Part shown: positions 7,619 to 16,593 of the stretch, piece after piece
Position numbering within the stretch: position 1 is the stretch's first letter
Layout: the number at the start of each line of letters is the position of its first letter
Source: CAYNWT01 sp964450955
GTDB lineage: Bacteria; Planctomycetota; Planctomycetia; Planctomycetales; Planctomycetaceae
Length of the DNA stretch: 64,000 nucleotides
Direction: 5' to 3'
Assembly (NCBI GenBank): GCA_964450955.1
Contig: CAYVFI010000004.1
Location: 124,001-188,000 of the forward strand
Made by a program: the position numbers and the translations under genes
Notes under the pieces: model-generated
Told to the model about the DNA's origin: nothing
What the model saw: the letters and a program-made list of their open reading frames with translations, nothing else
Databases searched by the model: none

Positions 7619-8015
7619 GGTTATTGCCCGACAGCGTGTCGCAAAATACGGACAGCTTGGGGGGGACAGGGAGTTTCACGATACCCTCTACACCGGAAAA
7701 TAGCGCGTGCGATGGATCTGAAACCATAAAGTCGGTGCGGGTGCTTGGACCGGTCGCAACGTGGTTCCCAGACCGGCTTGTTCGACGATCGGAATACGGC
7801 GAGAGTGTTTTCTGACAAGTTTAGTAGCTGGGGTTAATCCGGTGACTGTCGACTATTGGGGGTCCTGTGCGTCGCCGGCGATCGTTGGTCGCCGCAGGCA
7901 CAGCCTCTGACTAATGCACGAACGTTGCCTATCTGGTAGATCGAACTTGCCTGGAGCGTCAACACTGACGATGCTGATGCCCTAACGGAAGCTTCGGTAA
8001 ATGGTGGACCCAGTG
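7619..8015. other. gene-free stretch at the cassette-array entry side
   Basis: No convincing gene on either strand. It contains a hairpin at 7865-7903 (ctgtgc/gcacag outer arms, ggcga/tcgcc inner arms) and, at 7982-7992, the string cctaacggaag, identical to 7122-7132 at the edge of attC-like copy 3. The latter may be a remnant of a further attC-like site. Any promoter reading leftwards into the cassettes, and any attI, should lie here. No integrase gene is present; the next gene (8016) points away. Confidence 0.45.
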
Positions 8016-9188
8016 ATGCGACAACTCTGCTTCGCTTTTGTGTGCTTTGTTTGTGTTCCGGCTATGGCTCAGGAACCAAATCTCAAATTCAGCGCTGACC
8101 TCAGCACCGCGCTGGACCGCGCGGGGCAAAACAGGCCGCAACTACTAAAAGCGCTCCAACAAGTTCCTGCCGAGCAGAAGGAGGGCATGGAGTTTTTGAT
8201 CCGGTGGATGCCGGAACGCGACCTCCAATCTCTGACTGCCGAGTTCCTGCTTGAAAACGTTAAGCTCGCGTATCAGGTTCGCACGCAAACGCCGTGGGGG
8301 AAGACGATCCCGAAGTCAGTGTTTCTCAACGACGTTCTGCCGTATGCCAACGTCAACGAACCTCGCCACCCCTGGCGAAAAGAGTTTCTGGATCGTTTCA
8401 TGCCGGTCGTCGCTGACTGCAAGACACCATCTGAAGTCGCGCAAAAGCTAAACCAAACCGTATTCAAAACGCTCAACGTGAAATACTCGACGAAGCGAAA
8501 GAAAGCTGACCAAAGCCCGAAAGAAAGTATGGAATCAGGACTCGCGTCGTGCACCGGTCTTTCAATTGTACTTTCCGACGCCTGCCGAGCCGTCGGTGTT
8601 CCGGCTCGACTGGTCGGCATCCCAAAATGGGCGAATAAGCCTGGCAATCACACGTGGATCGAAGTCTGGGACAAAGACTGGCAGTTTACCGGAGCAGCAG
8701 AACCAAGCGACAAGGGCCTGAACCACACATGGTTTCAGGGCGACGCCGCGCAGGCTCGGGTCGATTCGAAGATGAGTGCGATCTACGCAGCCAGCTTTAA
8801 AAAAACAGGGACCAACTTCCCGTTGATCTGGGCGCCCGGAACCAGATGGGTCAACGCCGTCAACGTCACCAATCGATACACGCCAGCCTCGATGAAGAAC
8901 GCAGCGTCGCGGTTGATGATCCGCGTCTGGAACACCGATCGATCTGAACGTGTCGCGGCCAACGTCAGTGTCGCCCAGCCCGCAGCCAGCAAGCAACCTC
9001 GCACGGGCCGCAGCCGTGACGAAGGTTTCGACACAAACGACATCCTGACATTCGATATCGACCTGAATCAAACCTACATCGTGACTGTTTCCTCACCAGC
9101 AGGATCGATGGTGACACAGAAGGTTGAAGTCGGTCAGAAGAAGCAGGTGATCGTGGATGTCGTTTTGCCAGGCGTGACAGGTTCGTAA
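8016..9188 (+). CDS. secreted transglutaminase-like protein
   Basis: About 390 aa. Start chosen at 8016 after GGTGGA, giving the signal peptide MRQLCFAFVCFVCVPAMAQ; an ATG at 8001 would add five residues. The transglutaminase-like papain fold is shown by the Cys box GLASCTGLSIVLSDACRAVGVPARLVG and the His box NKPGNHTWIEVWDKDWQF; the third acidic residue is probably the Asp after the His box. The C-terminal part is beta-rich (VAANVSVAQ, DILTFDIDLNQTYIVTVSSPAG), like an Ig/carboxypeptidase-regulatory module. It may be a protease or amidase on the cell surface. The downstream deacetylase-like gene begins 14 nt after the stop. Confidence 0.85.
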   Translation: MRQLCFAFVCFVCVPAMAQEPNLKFSADLSTALDRAGQNRPQLLKALQQVPAEQKEGMEFLIRWMPERDLQSLTAEFLLENVKLAYQVRTQTPWGKTIPKSVFLNDVLPYANVNEPRHPWRKEFLDRFMPVVADCKTPSEVAQKLNQTVFKTLNVKYSTKRKKADQSPKESMESGLASCTGLSIVLSDACRAVGVPARLVGIPKWANKPGNHTWIEVWDKDWQFTGAAEPSDKGLNHTWFQGDAAQARVDSKMSAIYAASFKKTGTNFPLIWAPGTRWVNAVNVTNRYTPASMKNAASRLMIRVWNTDRSERVAANVSVAQPAASKQPRTGRSRDEGFDTNDILTFDIDLNQTYIVTVSSPAGSMVTQKVEVGQKKQVIVDVVLPGVTGS

Positions 9189-9202
9189 AGCCGAGTGGCC
9201 GA

Positions 9203-10111
9203 GTGAAGTTTTTCTACACGGACCATTTCGAACTCCCGCTCCCGGATACGCACACGTTTCCGATGTCGAAGTATCGATTGCTGCGCGAACGCATCATTGA
9301 GTCTGATGCGATCCCGTCCGAACAACTTTGTGTGCCCAACGCAGCAACGGACGAACAGCTCCGGCGCGTTCATACCGCTGCCTTCATCGAACGCGTCAAG
9401 TCTGGCACACTGAGCAGTGACGAGGTTCGTCGCATCGGCTTTCCCTGGTCAGAACTCATGGCCGAACGTTCCAGGCGTTCGACCGGAGCCACCATCGCCG
9501 CCGCGCATGCATGTTTGACTGACGGATATGCAGTCAACCTCGCAGGCGGTACCCACCATTCGTTCGCCGACGCGGGAGCCGGCTACTGTGTATTTAACGA
9601 CGTGGCCGTCGCGGTTCGGGAACTGCAGGAAATGCAACTCGCGACCAATGTGGCGGTCATTGACTGCGATGCGCATCAGGGCGACGGAACCGCCGTAATC
9701 TTTGCCAGCGACCCGTCCGTATTCACGTTTTCAATCCACGCAGCGAAGGCCTTCCCGGCTCGAAAACAAACCAGCGACCTGGACATCGCCCTGCCAAATG
9801 GAACCCGCGATGACGAATATTTAACGTTGCTGCGTGAAAGCCTGCACCGAATCGGATCCGGCTTCACCCCCGACCTCGTGTTCTACGTAGCTGGCGCCGA
9901 CCCGTTCAAAAACGATCGACTCGGGCGTCTTAAACTGACTCGGGACGGCCTGGCAAAACGCGACCGGATTGTACTGGACTGGTGCGAAACGCAGTCCGCT
10001 GTTGTGACCACTGTCATGGCTGGCGGCTATTCAACCGACGTCCAGGATATCGTCGATGTCCACTTCCAAACGGTCAGCGAAGTCTGGTCACGTTGGACTG
10101 CTGCACTCTAA
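9203..10111 (+). CDS. histone deacetylase-family (AcuC/HDAC-like) hydrolase
   Basis: 302 aa, GTG start at 9203 (MKFFYTDHFELPLPDTHTFP is the family opening). Active-site features: GGTHHSFADAGAGYCVFND with the His-His pair at 118-119; zinc ligands in VIDCDAHQGDG (D154 or D156, H158); and the second Asp in YVAGADPF (D233). These match the class I/AcuC fold used for acetyl-lysine, acetylpolyamine or related amide substrates. The substrate here is not determined. Probably co-transcribed with the transglutaminase-like gene. A Lys-rich histone-like protein is encoded elsewhere in the window (28885), but no link can be shown. Confidence 0.92.
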   Translation: MKFFYTDHFELPLPDTHTFPMSKYRLLRERIIESDAIPSEQLCVPNAATDEQLRRVHTAAFIERVKSGTLSSDEVRRIGFPWSELMAERSRRSTGATIAAAHACLTDGYAVNLAGGTHHSFADAGAGYCVFNDVAVAVRELQEMQLATNVAVIDCDAHQGDGTAVIFASDPSVFTFSIHAAKAFPARKQTSDLDIALPNGTRDDEYLTLLRESLHRIGSGFTPDLVFYVAGADPFKNDRLGRLKLTRDGLAKRDRIVLDWCETQSAVVTTVMAGGYSTDVQDIVDVHFQTVSEVWSRWTAAL

Positions 10112-10142
10112 GACAAGCCACACATGGAACCAGGCTATGCCT

Positions 10143-11462
10143 TTATTGATTTAACAAAGCCGCCGGCTTGAGAGCTTCCAAAACCGAAACATGAATCGCG
10201 CTTCCCGTACCAGCAAGACGTCCCGCCCCCTGGATTGCGACCAATTCGCCGTTCTCACTGTAAAGCCCGGAACCCATCGGCACGTCCTGAGCACTCACGT
10301 TGACCTTCACAACTGAAACGCTGTCTGTTGGTTCTTCCATGACCTGCGTAATTTTCGTTTCAATCAGCTCATCGACAGCCAGAGCTGGGGCCACGTAAAA
10401 AACGCGGTCGTTTTGGGCGATCAGGTTACCCAAACGCCGGCGGACCGGTTGGATTCGCCCCAGACATTCGGCCTTGATAATGGCCAGGTCAATCTTTCCA
10501 TCGGCAACCCAGACTACTTCGCCGACAGACTTGGTATTGTTTGCATACGCAATGTTGACGCTGGGCAGTTCGTCACTGACCTGATCACCCGCAGTCAGGA
10601 AAAACATCTGATCAACAGAACTTCGGTTTGTCAGAATCAGGGCGTCAGTGCCGACGATGCCACAAACCACACCTGCACCATCACGTTGTCCCTGGATCGA
10701 GATGACAACATTGGCCTGAATAGCACGGTTTGCGGCATCGACAGCCATTGACGGTTCGGTTTCCTTGCCAGCCGCGGTTCCATCACCAACATCCGAATTA
10801 GTCTCTACCCGCAAACTCTTCACAATCTCGGCGGCGTCGACGGGCATTTCCAGTTCGTCAGGAACCGGACGCATGCGTTGGACAAGCTCCGCATGGATGC
10901 CGCCAACCGTGGCCTGAAGTTCCACACGATAAACGAAACCGGCAACCAACAAGCCAATAACCACACAGTAAGGGAGTGCCAGGCGGGAGAAGAATTTAGC
11001 GTCCTCCCAGACAATTCTCCCAAAGCCAAACGTAGGGACCTCATCGAAGTTCCAGTTCTCCTGGCTCATCGGTTCGGTACGGGGCTTGATGACAAACGGA
11101 GCCAGCTTCTTGTCTTCACCGTCGAGTTTCGCTGAACCGGTCGAACCGTTTTGCTGAACACGCTTCGTCTGAATCGGCGGTGGAGTGACGGCCGGCTTGA
11201 TTGTCGCGACTTTGCCCGGAGAACCTGGCGTGAAACCAACTTTCGATGCAGGTTCGACATTGGCCCCCGCTTCCAATGCAGGTTCGGCCTCGGCCCCGGC
11301 TCCCAATGCAGGTGTTGCATTAGGACGAACTGCGGTTGGCACGCCCGGTGGCTGCGGAACACGCAAAGTCTTACCGCACGCACACTCGAACATTCGGATG
11401 GCTGGGCCAACACTGTGCTTCGTGTCGCAATTTGGGCACTTGAGTTGAAGTAGGCTCAACAA
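10143..11462 (-). CDS. zinc-ribbon membrane protein with degenerate trypsin-like domain
   Basis: A frame extends to 11738, but TTG 11462, 8 nt after AGGAG, starts directly before the conserved part, giving about 439 aa. Order: a zinc ribbon with C9/C12 and C27/C29; a Pro/Ala-rich linker with an imperfect ~10-aa repeat (PALGAGAEAE, PALEAGANVE); one membrane helix near 160-180; then a periplasmic beta-rich domain of trypsin/HtrA type. In that domain the usual His site reads ILTNRSSVD (no His), DLAIIKAE keeps the Asp, and the Ser loop reads MGSGLYSENGELVAI. It is probably a pseudo-protease or sensor. It follows the C39-like protease gene (gap 279 nt). Confidence 0.7.
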   Translation of the reverse strand: MLSLLQLKCPNCDTKHSVGPAIRMFECACGKTLRVPQPPGVPTAVRPNATPALGAGAEAEPALEAGANVEPASKVGFTPGSPGKVATIKPAVTPPPIQTKRVQQNGSTGSAKLDGEDKKLAPFVIKPRTEPMSQENWNFDEVPTFGFGRIVWEDAKFFSRLALPYCVVIGLLVAGFVYRVELQATVGGIHAELVQRMRPVPDELEMPVDAAEIVKSLRVETNSDVGDGTAAGKETEPSMAVDAANRAIQANVVISIQGQRDGAGVVCGIVGTDALILTNRSSVDQMFFLTAGDQVSDELPSVNIAYANNTKSVGEVVWVADGKIDLAIIKAECLGRIQPVRRRLGNLIAQNDRVFYVAPALAVDELIETKITQVMEEPTDSVSVVKVNVSAQDVPMGSGLYSENGELVAIQGAGRLAGTGSAIHVSVLEALKPAALLNQ

Positions 11463-11741
11463 CTCTAAATCTCCTGCTCCCCGATTTAGGCGGCTTTTTA
11501 TAGGTTTCTGGGCCCAAATCGATGTCAGTACCTCTGGCCCGGCCTCCCAATAATAACCAAGGCGTGCAAGATAGTCTTGGCTCAATCTGATCAGTTTGTA
11601 AAAGCCATTGCATTTGAGTTCGCTTGGGCCGATTTTCGTGGCGTTTGGAGCTTCGACCTCACCCACATTGCCAGGGTTCTGCAGTCGTTCACGCCGATTG
11701 GGCCAGCGGAACCGCCAGCTCGTATGCAAAAGCGTCACGAA

Positions 11742-12593
11742 TCAACGGCGGACCAGCATCTGCCCCGACCCCTGCCACAAGAACCGCAATTGCTGCACCG
11801 TCCATAGTTCTCGGCCAACCGATGGGTCTCCAATCAAGACCAAATCGTCCTTGACGAACCCGTAAAGCAAGACCGTGTGTGACTTCACGGTCACCCAGCC
11901 GTTCCGCTTGGCGAATTCGGGGTAGTTCTCCACCTGCTCCCGTGTCAGCCCGACCGTCAAAATAATCGGGCGGGTGCGACAGTCCAGTTCCCGAAGTCCA
12001 TCCAGATCGGCCACGAAGGTCTTTACCCGATAATCACTGTCCCGAACTTTCAATGCCAGGCCACGGTACAACCCGCTCCAGGTAGTTCCTTGATCAGAAA
12101 AACAATGGATCGCCATTTCCTGTTCGGTCGTGTTGATTCCAACCGACTCCAGCAACGTCACCGCGCACGCTGCCGCGCATGTGTGATCGGTCGACTGCGC
12201 GCAGATGCCATCGACTCGAAGGTCGCTGCAGTCTGGTATCGCTCCGACCACCGGATGAACCGTGGCAATCGCGGCGCCTGTCGTCAGCGTTACTTCTGCG
12301 AAAAGCCGCCGCACCGTCGACAGCCTGCCATCAGAGGCGACCAGGCCAATCAGTATTGCAGCAAGGTAGGCGCAACCGTTGCCCACAACGATTAGGTTTG
12401 AAAACGGCAGCATTTCCGCAATCCTGACGTCATTCTGAGCGAACAGAATGTAACTGCACCCGACCAGAACACTTGTCAAAGCAACCAATGTTCGTGTCTG
12501 TGTCGACGCACCTTTGGCGTAGCGGTCGGTCAAGACGGCAATCAGAAGGAATGCCACCGTCACGAAAGCAAGCCCCAACCAAATGTCAGCCAT
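11742..12593 (-). CDS. membrane-anchored C39-like cysteine protease
   Basis: About 283 aa. ATG 12593 lies 7 nt after GGAGG. The N-terminal half has about three membrane helices (IWLGLAFVTVAFLLIAVL, TLVALTSVLVGCSYILFA, NLIVVGNGCAYLAAILIGLV). The C-terminal half is a papain-like C39 domain: GICAQSTDHTCAAACAVTLLESVGI with the catalytic Cys region, TEQEMAIHCF, GTTWSGLYRGLALK, the His in KSHTVLLYGF and the Asp in LIGDPSVG. C39 domains process leader peptides or other double-glycine substrates. No ABC transporter or leader peptide is adjacent, so the substrate is open. The neighbour downstream is a zinc-ribbon pseudo-protease. Confidence 0.75.
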   Translation of the reverse strand: MADIWLGLAFVTVAFLLIAVLTDRYAKGASTQTRTLVALTSVLVGCSYILFAQNDVRIAEMLPFSNLIVVGNGCAYLAAILIGLVASDGRLSTVRRLFAEVTLTTGAAIATVHPVVGAIPDCSDLRVDGICAQSTDHTCAAACAVTLLESVGINTTEQEMAIHCFSDQGTTWSGLYRGLALKVRDSDYRVKTFVADLDGLRELDCRTRPIILTVGLTREQVENYPEFAKRNGWVTVKSHTVLLYGFVKDDLVLIGDPSVGRELWTVQQLRFLWQGSGQMLVRR

Positions 12594-12773
12594 CACGGTG
12601 CCTCCGGATCGGTTCAACCCAGTTAGAACACCAGAGGTCGTAATTTGTCTCGGTTTGGTTTTTGACTTCCGTTTGGTTTCGGCTTCCGTTTGGTTTCGGC
12701 TGGGTCAGTTCCGGGAGCCGGGGCAGATGGAAAACCCTTCTGCTTAAGGATAGACCAGCCCAGCGGCCCTGAT

Positions 12774-13670
12774 TCAGCGAGTCAACAAACTGGGGTCAAA
12801 CAGCAGCGGGTAGAACTTTCCACCCAACGGCTCGCCCGCGGGTATCGTGTCCACACCTTGCAGCAACGGTTCATCAACATCCGACTGAACGCCATCCTTG
12901 ACCACGTTAATCACGGTCGCCCGACGTGGGCTGTCTGTTCGGTTCTCAAACGAACCATGGACCATCAGCGGATGATGGAACACGGCTTCTCCCGCCTTCA
13001 TACTTGTCGCAACCGGAGCCTGAAACTGTTCCCACTGTTTGTCGTCCAGCACATCCCTGATCGCGTCCATGTCGCCAGCCAGTCCCGTGATGGGCAGCAG
13101 CGGCCACTTGTGACTGCCGGGGATGTAATTGACGCTTCCGTTGTGCGCGTTCGAATCGTCCAGGCCAATCCAGCAGGTCAGATGATCCATCGGCGAAGTT
13201 CGCGTCCAGTACGAATAGTCCTGATGCCACGCGACTACGCCACCATGCTTTGCCGGTTTGCAAAACAACTGATCGTGCCACATGCGAACCGCGCCGCCCA
13301 GCAATTGACTGGCAGGAACCACAAACGCCGGGTGCCACAGAATGTCGTGGAACCCGGACCCAATTCGCCACGCTCCCAACGCATGAAATAAAACCGAATT
13401 GGGATCGGCAGATTCGTTCGTATGGTACTCATACCAAAGCTCTTTGCCGGCGTGGTCGGGCTCAAAAAAATGAGCCAGTTCGTTACGCAGCTGTTCGACT
13501 TGTTCGTCCGTCAGGATCCGTACGCCTTCCAGGTACCCATTTTCGTTAAACGACGCCACCTGTTCGTCGCTTAACCGATACCGGTCCCAATCCTCACGAG
13601 AGACTGGCGAGTCGAAGAATCCACCAACGGGTAACGATTGGTTGGCAAGATCTGTCACGGTTTCGGTCAT
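12774..13670 (-). CDS. phytanoyl-CoA dioxygenase (PhyH) family protein
   Basis: 298 aa, full length. Fe(II)/2-oxoglutarate dioxygenase features: the HxD pair in AWHQDYSYW (H149, D151), the distal His in FHHPLMVHGS (H238) and an Arg (about 249-250) that could bind 2-oxoglutarate; substrate-side motifs are YIPGSHKWPL and GLDDSNAHNGSV. The family hydroxylates diverse small molecules; nothing nearby fixes the substrate. It is transcribed divergently from the sulfatase (intergenic 89 nt), so the two may share a control region, but they are not an operon. Confidence 0.92.
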   Translation of the reverse strand: MTETVTDLANQSLPVGGFFDSPVSREDWDRYRLSDEQVASFNENGYLEGVRILTDEQVEQLRNELAHFFEPDHAGKELWYEYHTNESADPNSVLFHALGAWRIGSGFHDILWHPAFVVPASQLLGGAVRMWHDQLFCKPAKHGGVVAWHQDYSYWTRTSPMDHLTCWIGLDDSNAHNGSVNYIPGSHKWPLLPITGLAGDMDAIRDVLDDKQWEQFQAPVATSMKAGEAVFHHPLMVHGSFENRTDSPRRATVINVVKDGVQSDVDEPLLQGVDTIPAGEPLGGKFYPLLFDPSLLTR

Positions 13671-13759
13671 TATGTTCTCGCAATGGAAGACATCGAGCGC
13701 CCATGTTAGCAGCTACCGTATGCTGCCAACAGTTGTGACCCACCCGCAAGGCGCGCAGA

Positions 13760-15439
13760 ATGCACGAACCGCTTCTTTCCGGCAAAACAATCTCGACTAT
13801 GTGCAAAACAATCTTTACGTCAGTGTTTCTCCTCACAGCATTCGTGCCGGCTGTCCTTGCGACCGAAAAACGCCCAAACATCGTGTTCGCCTTCGCCGAC
13901 GATTGGGGACGCTACGCCAGTGCATATGCCACACTGCAACCCGGCGGCCCCTGCGACGTGGTTCAGACTCCAAACTTCGATCGCGTCGCGAGAGAAGGGG
14001 TTCTTTTTCGCAACGCATTCGTCAACGCTCCATCATGCACGCCCTGTCGGAGTTCGTTGTTGTCCGGCCAGTATTTCTGGAGAACCGACCGCGCGGCCAT
14101 TCTGCAGGGGGCGATCTGGGACAGTTCCATCCCCAGCTATCCACTGCTGCTGAAAAAAGCCGGCTATCACATTGGACACACCTACAAAGTGTGGTCACCC
14201 GGAACACCAGCCAACGCGCCCTACGGAGCCAGGCAGCATGCCTACGTAAAGCGCGGCAATCAGTTCAATGGTTTCTCGCAGCACCTGCAACGCAACAAAG
14301 ACAAACGCAGCCTGGAAGAAAACAAGACGTTTCTCCTGAACCAGGCCCGCAATAATTTCAGGGATTTCCTGGCCGATCGCAAGAATGACGAACCACTGTG
14401 TTACTGGTTCGGCCCGACCAATGTGCACCGAAATTGGATCAAGGGTTCGGGCGCGAACTTCTGGGGCCTGAACCCGGACGATCTCAAAGGCAAGCTGCCG
14501 CCGTTTCTTCCCGACGTTCATGAAGTGCGACAGGACTTCGCTGACTACCTTGGCGAAGCGATGGCATTCGATGCGGCATTGGGAGTTCTTATTGAAGAAC
14601 TTGAACACCTGGGCGAACTGGAAAACACAATCCTTGTCGTCAGCGGCGACCACGGCGCGCCGGGGTTTCCTCGAGGCAAATGCAATCTGTATGACTTTGG
14701 TACCGCGGTTCCACTTGCGATCCGCTGGGGTTCCAAAGTGCAGGCCGGTCGAGTTGTTAACGACTTCGTCAACCTACCCGACCTTGCACCAACATTCCTC
14801 GAAGCCGCCGAGATTGTTCCACCGGATGTGATGACGGGTAACAGCCTGTTGCCCGTGTTGCTGTCAGACAAGCAAGGAATAGTCGACCCAAAACGCGACC
14901 ACGTTGTGACCGGTCGAGAACGCCACGTTGCGGCGGCTCGAACCGGCAACCTGCCCTACCCACAACGCGCGATTCGCACGAATGATTTTCTATACATCCG
15001 CAACTTCGAACCAGACCGCTGGCCAATGGGAACCGGACCGGGGCACGGAAAACCTGCAGGCGAGATGCCTGGCTTCAAACAGCTTCAGGACAACACGTTT
15101 GCCGCATACAGCGATCTCGACGCCAGTCCCACCAAGGCCTATATCCTGTCGCACCACAAGGATCCCGCGATGCGGCCGTTCGTCGACTTTGCCGTCGGCC
15201 GGCGTCCCCGCGAAGAACTATATGACCTAAGAAAAGATCCGCACCAAATCGCCAATGTCGCCAGGTCGGACGACTATGCCAAAGCGAAAAGTGAACTGAA
15301 AGATCGACTCATGTCGATCCTCAGAGACACCGGCGATCCACGCGTTAGTGAATCACCGGTGCGTTTCGAAAACGAACCATTTACGGATCCCTTCGTGAAC
15401 CCGCGAAGGCGAAACAAGAAGGTCGGGAGCAACAAGTGA
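13760..15439 (+). CDS. exported Cys-type sulfatase
   Basis: 559 aa. Start at 13760 follows AAGG; ATG 13799 is an alternative giving a shorter signal peptide (MCKTIFTSVFLLTAFVPAVLA). The mature protein opens with RPNIVFAFADDWG, supplying the metal-binding Asp pair (47-48). The formylglycine site is SCTPCRSSLLSG (C93 of C-x-P-x-R). Further metal/active-site segments are VVSGDHG and LPDLAPTFLEAA. Planctomycete sulfatases remove sulfate esters from marine polysaccharides; the specific substrate is not readable. The stop overlaps the next start (GTGA), so it is coupled to the secreted helical protein. Confidence 0.95.
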   Translation: MHEPLLSGKTISTMCKTIFTSVFLLTAFVPAVLATEKRPNIVFAFADDWGRYASAYATLQPGGPCDVVQTPNFDRVAREGVLFRNAFVNAPSCTPCRSSLLSGQYFWRTDRAAILQGAIWDSSIPSYPLLLKKAGYHIGHTYKVWSPGTPANAPYGARQHAYVKRGNQFNGFSQHLQRNKDKRSLEENKTFLLNQARNNFRDFLADRKNDEPLCYWFGPTNVHRNWIKGSGANFWGLNPDDLKGKLPPFLPDVHEVRQDFADYLGEAMAFDAALGVLIEELEHLGELENTILVVSGDHGAPGFPRGKCNLYDFGTAVPLAIRWGSKVQAGRVVNDFVNLPDLAPTFLEAAEIVPPDVMTGNSLLPVLLSDKQGIVDPKRDHVVTGRERHVAAARTGNLPYPQRAIRTNDFLYIRNFEPDRWPMGTGPGHGKPAGEMPGFKQLQDNTFAAYSDLDASPTKAYILSHHKDPAMRPFVDFAVGRRPREELYDLRKDPHQIANVARSDDYAKAKSELKDRLMSILRDTGDPRVSESPVRFENEPFTDPFVNPRRRNKKVGSNK

Positions 15440-16416
15440 GCAACCAAGCCAAAACTAATTTCACCGCCGCAGGTATCATCCTGTGCGGCTTCCTGATGGC
15501 CAGCGTTCCCGAAGCACATGGTCAACAGAAAGCAATTGAGGCTGTTCCGGTCGCACGGCCGACCGCCCCGAAAAACGAAGACAAAGATAAATCCGAAGAC
15601 GAAAAGCAAAGAGAAGCGCTTATCGAACTGGTCGAATCCGAAACAGCCTCCGAACTCAAGAGAGTCTACGCAGCGACGTTGCGGGCTGAACTTGGGCTGA
15701 TGGCCGACCTGTTTAAACTGAAGGAAAGCGATGTTCGTAAGCTCGGCGTCGCAGCGCGTGGAGCCGCCAGTAGAAGTGTCGAACGCGGTCGCGACTCAAT
15801 CATGGCAACAGTCAAGCGGATGATGGACCGAAAGCTGGCTGACGAAGATGCCAATGTAACCTCAGTCACCTTTAATGGAAAAACGCTTAGCGTCACTTCG
15901 GCCGACGAAGATGCAACCGCGGCCGTGCTACCAGCCGACGAACAACCAAAGGGCGGGGACAAAGAGAAGCTAAAAATTACCGTCGCGAAGCGGTCCAGCT
16001 ACTTTTACTTCACAGTCCGACACAAAACCGGCAGTTCAAGCACGACGGTTGGCAACCGTGGTGCGAAGTTTCGCGACGAAGACATTTGGCAAAAAACTAT
16101 CAAAAGTGTCCTCAGTGCCGACCAGTTAAAAGAGTTCGACGACTTCCGCACGGCCAAACAAAAAGCGGCCGTCGTCACAATGATGCTGGCCGTGCTGCAG
16201 TACGAGTTGCACCTGAAGGATTCGCAGATTCCGGAGGTTCGCTCGGAATTGGACAAGCAGATTGGTTCACTGACCGTCTCAACGCAAAACGGTATCGACA
16301 GCGCAGTTCAGCAGTATCGCATGAAACTAAACGTCGAAGACTTTTCGAAAGTCCTGACCGAACCACAACTCGACCTGTGGAACTCGTCGCAGGCGTACTA
16401 CAAGCGATATCAGTAA
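15436..16416 (+). CDS. secreted helical protein, unknown function
   Basis: 326 aa, GTG start overlapping the sulfatase stop by 4 nt. A signal peptide (about residues 1-29, ending ..VPEAHG) is followed by a charged linker (NEDKDKSEDEKQRE), a helical region with an SVTFNGKTLSVTS beta insertion, and a C-terminal helical module (DEDIWQKTIKSVLSADQLKEF, then LHLKDSQIPEVRSELDKQIG). The last module resembles the C-terminal part of the protein at 4097-5332, with a shared pattern W-(4)-S-x-L-(3)-Q. No enzyme motif. Coupling to the sulfatase suggests a cell-envelope role, but this is inference. Confidence 0.75.
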   Translation: MSNQAKTNFTAAGIILCGFLMASVPEAHGQQKAIEAVPVARPTAPKNEDKDKSEDEKQREALIELVESETASELKRVYAATLRAELGLMADLFKLKESDVRKLGVAARGAASRSVERGRDSIMATVKRMMDRKLADEDANVTSVTFNGKTLSVTSADEDATAAVLPADEQPKGGDKEKLKITVAKRSSYFYFTVRHKTGSSSTTVGNRGAKFRDEDIWQKTIKSVLSADQLKEFDDFRTAKQKAAVVTMMLAVLQYELHLKDSQIPEVRSELDKQIGSLTVSTQNGIDSAVQQYRMKLNVEDFSKVLTEPQLDLWNSSQAYYKRYQ

Positions 16417-16458
16417 GCCAGGGTTTCCACGTTGGTATAAAGAAAAAATGTGAGACCG

Positions 16459-16593
16459 AACATCATCCGCAAGGTGGACGTCCGGCATGACGGCGACGTG
16501 AACCGCATCGTCAGCTCGTGCGAGCCGACGAATGGCGTTCTTCACATCGCCGTCAATTGGATCGACCAACCACGAATGGATTGGTGCAGTCAC
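16459..16593 (-). pseudogene. truncated RtcB-family RNA ligase relic
   Basis: Frame opens with GTG 16593, overlapping the rbfA-like stop by 4 nt (GTGA). The first 45 residues match the N-terminus of RtcB proteins, ending in HVAVMPDVHLADDV; the next family residues (CVG and the GGDIGCGM metal site) are absent. Similarity stops near 16459, and the frame runs on meaninglessly to 16327 into the neighbouring gene. All catalytic residues of the ligase are therefore lost. The break lies about 42 nt from the stop of the convergent gene 15436-16416, suggesting a deletion joined the two. Confidence 0.7.
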
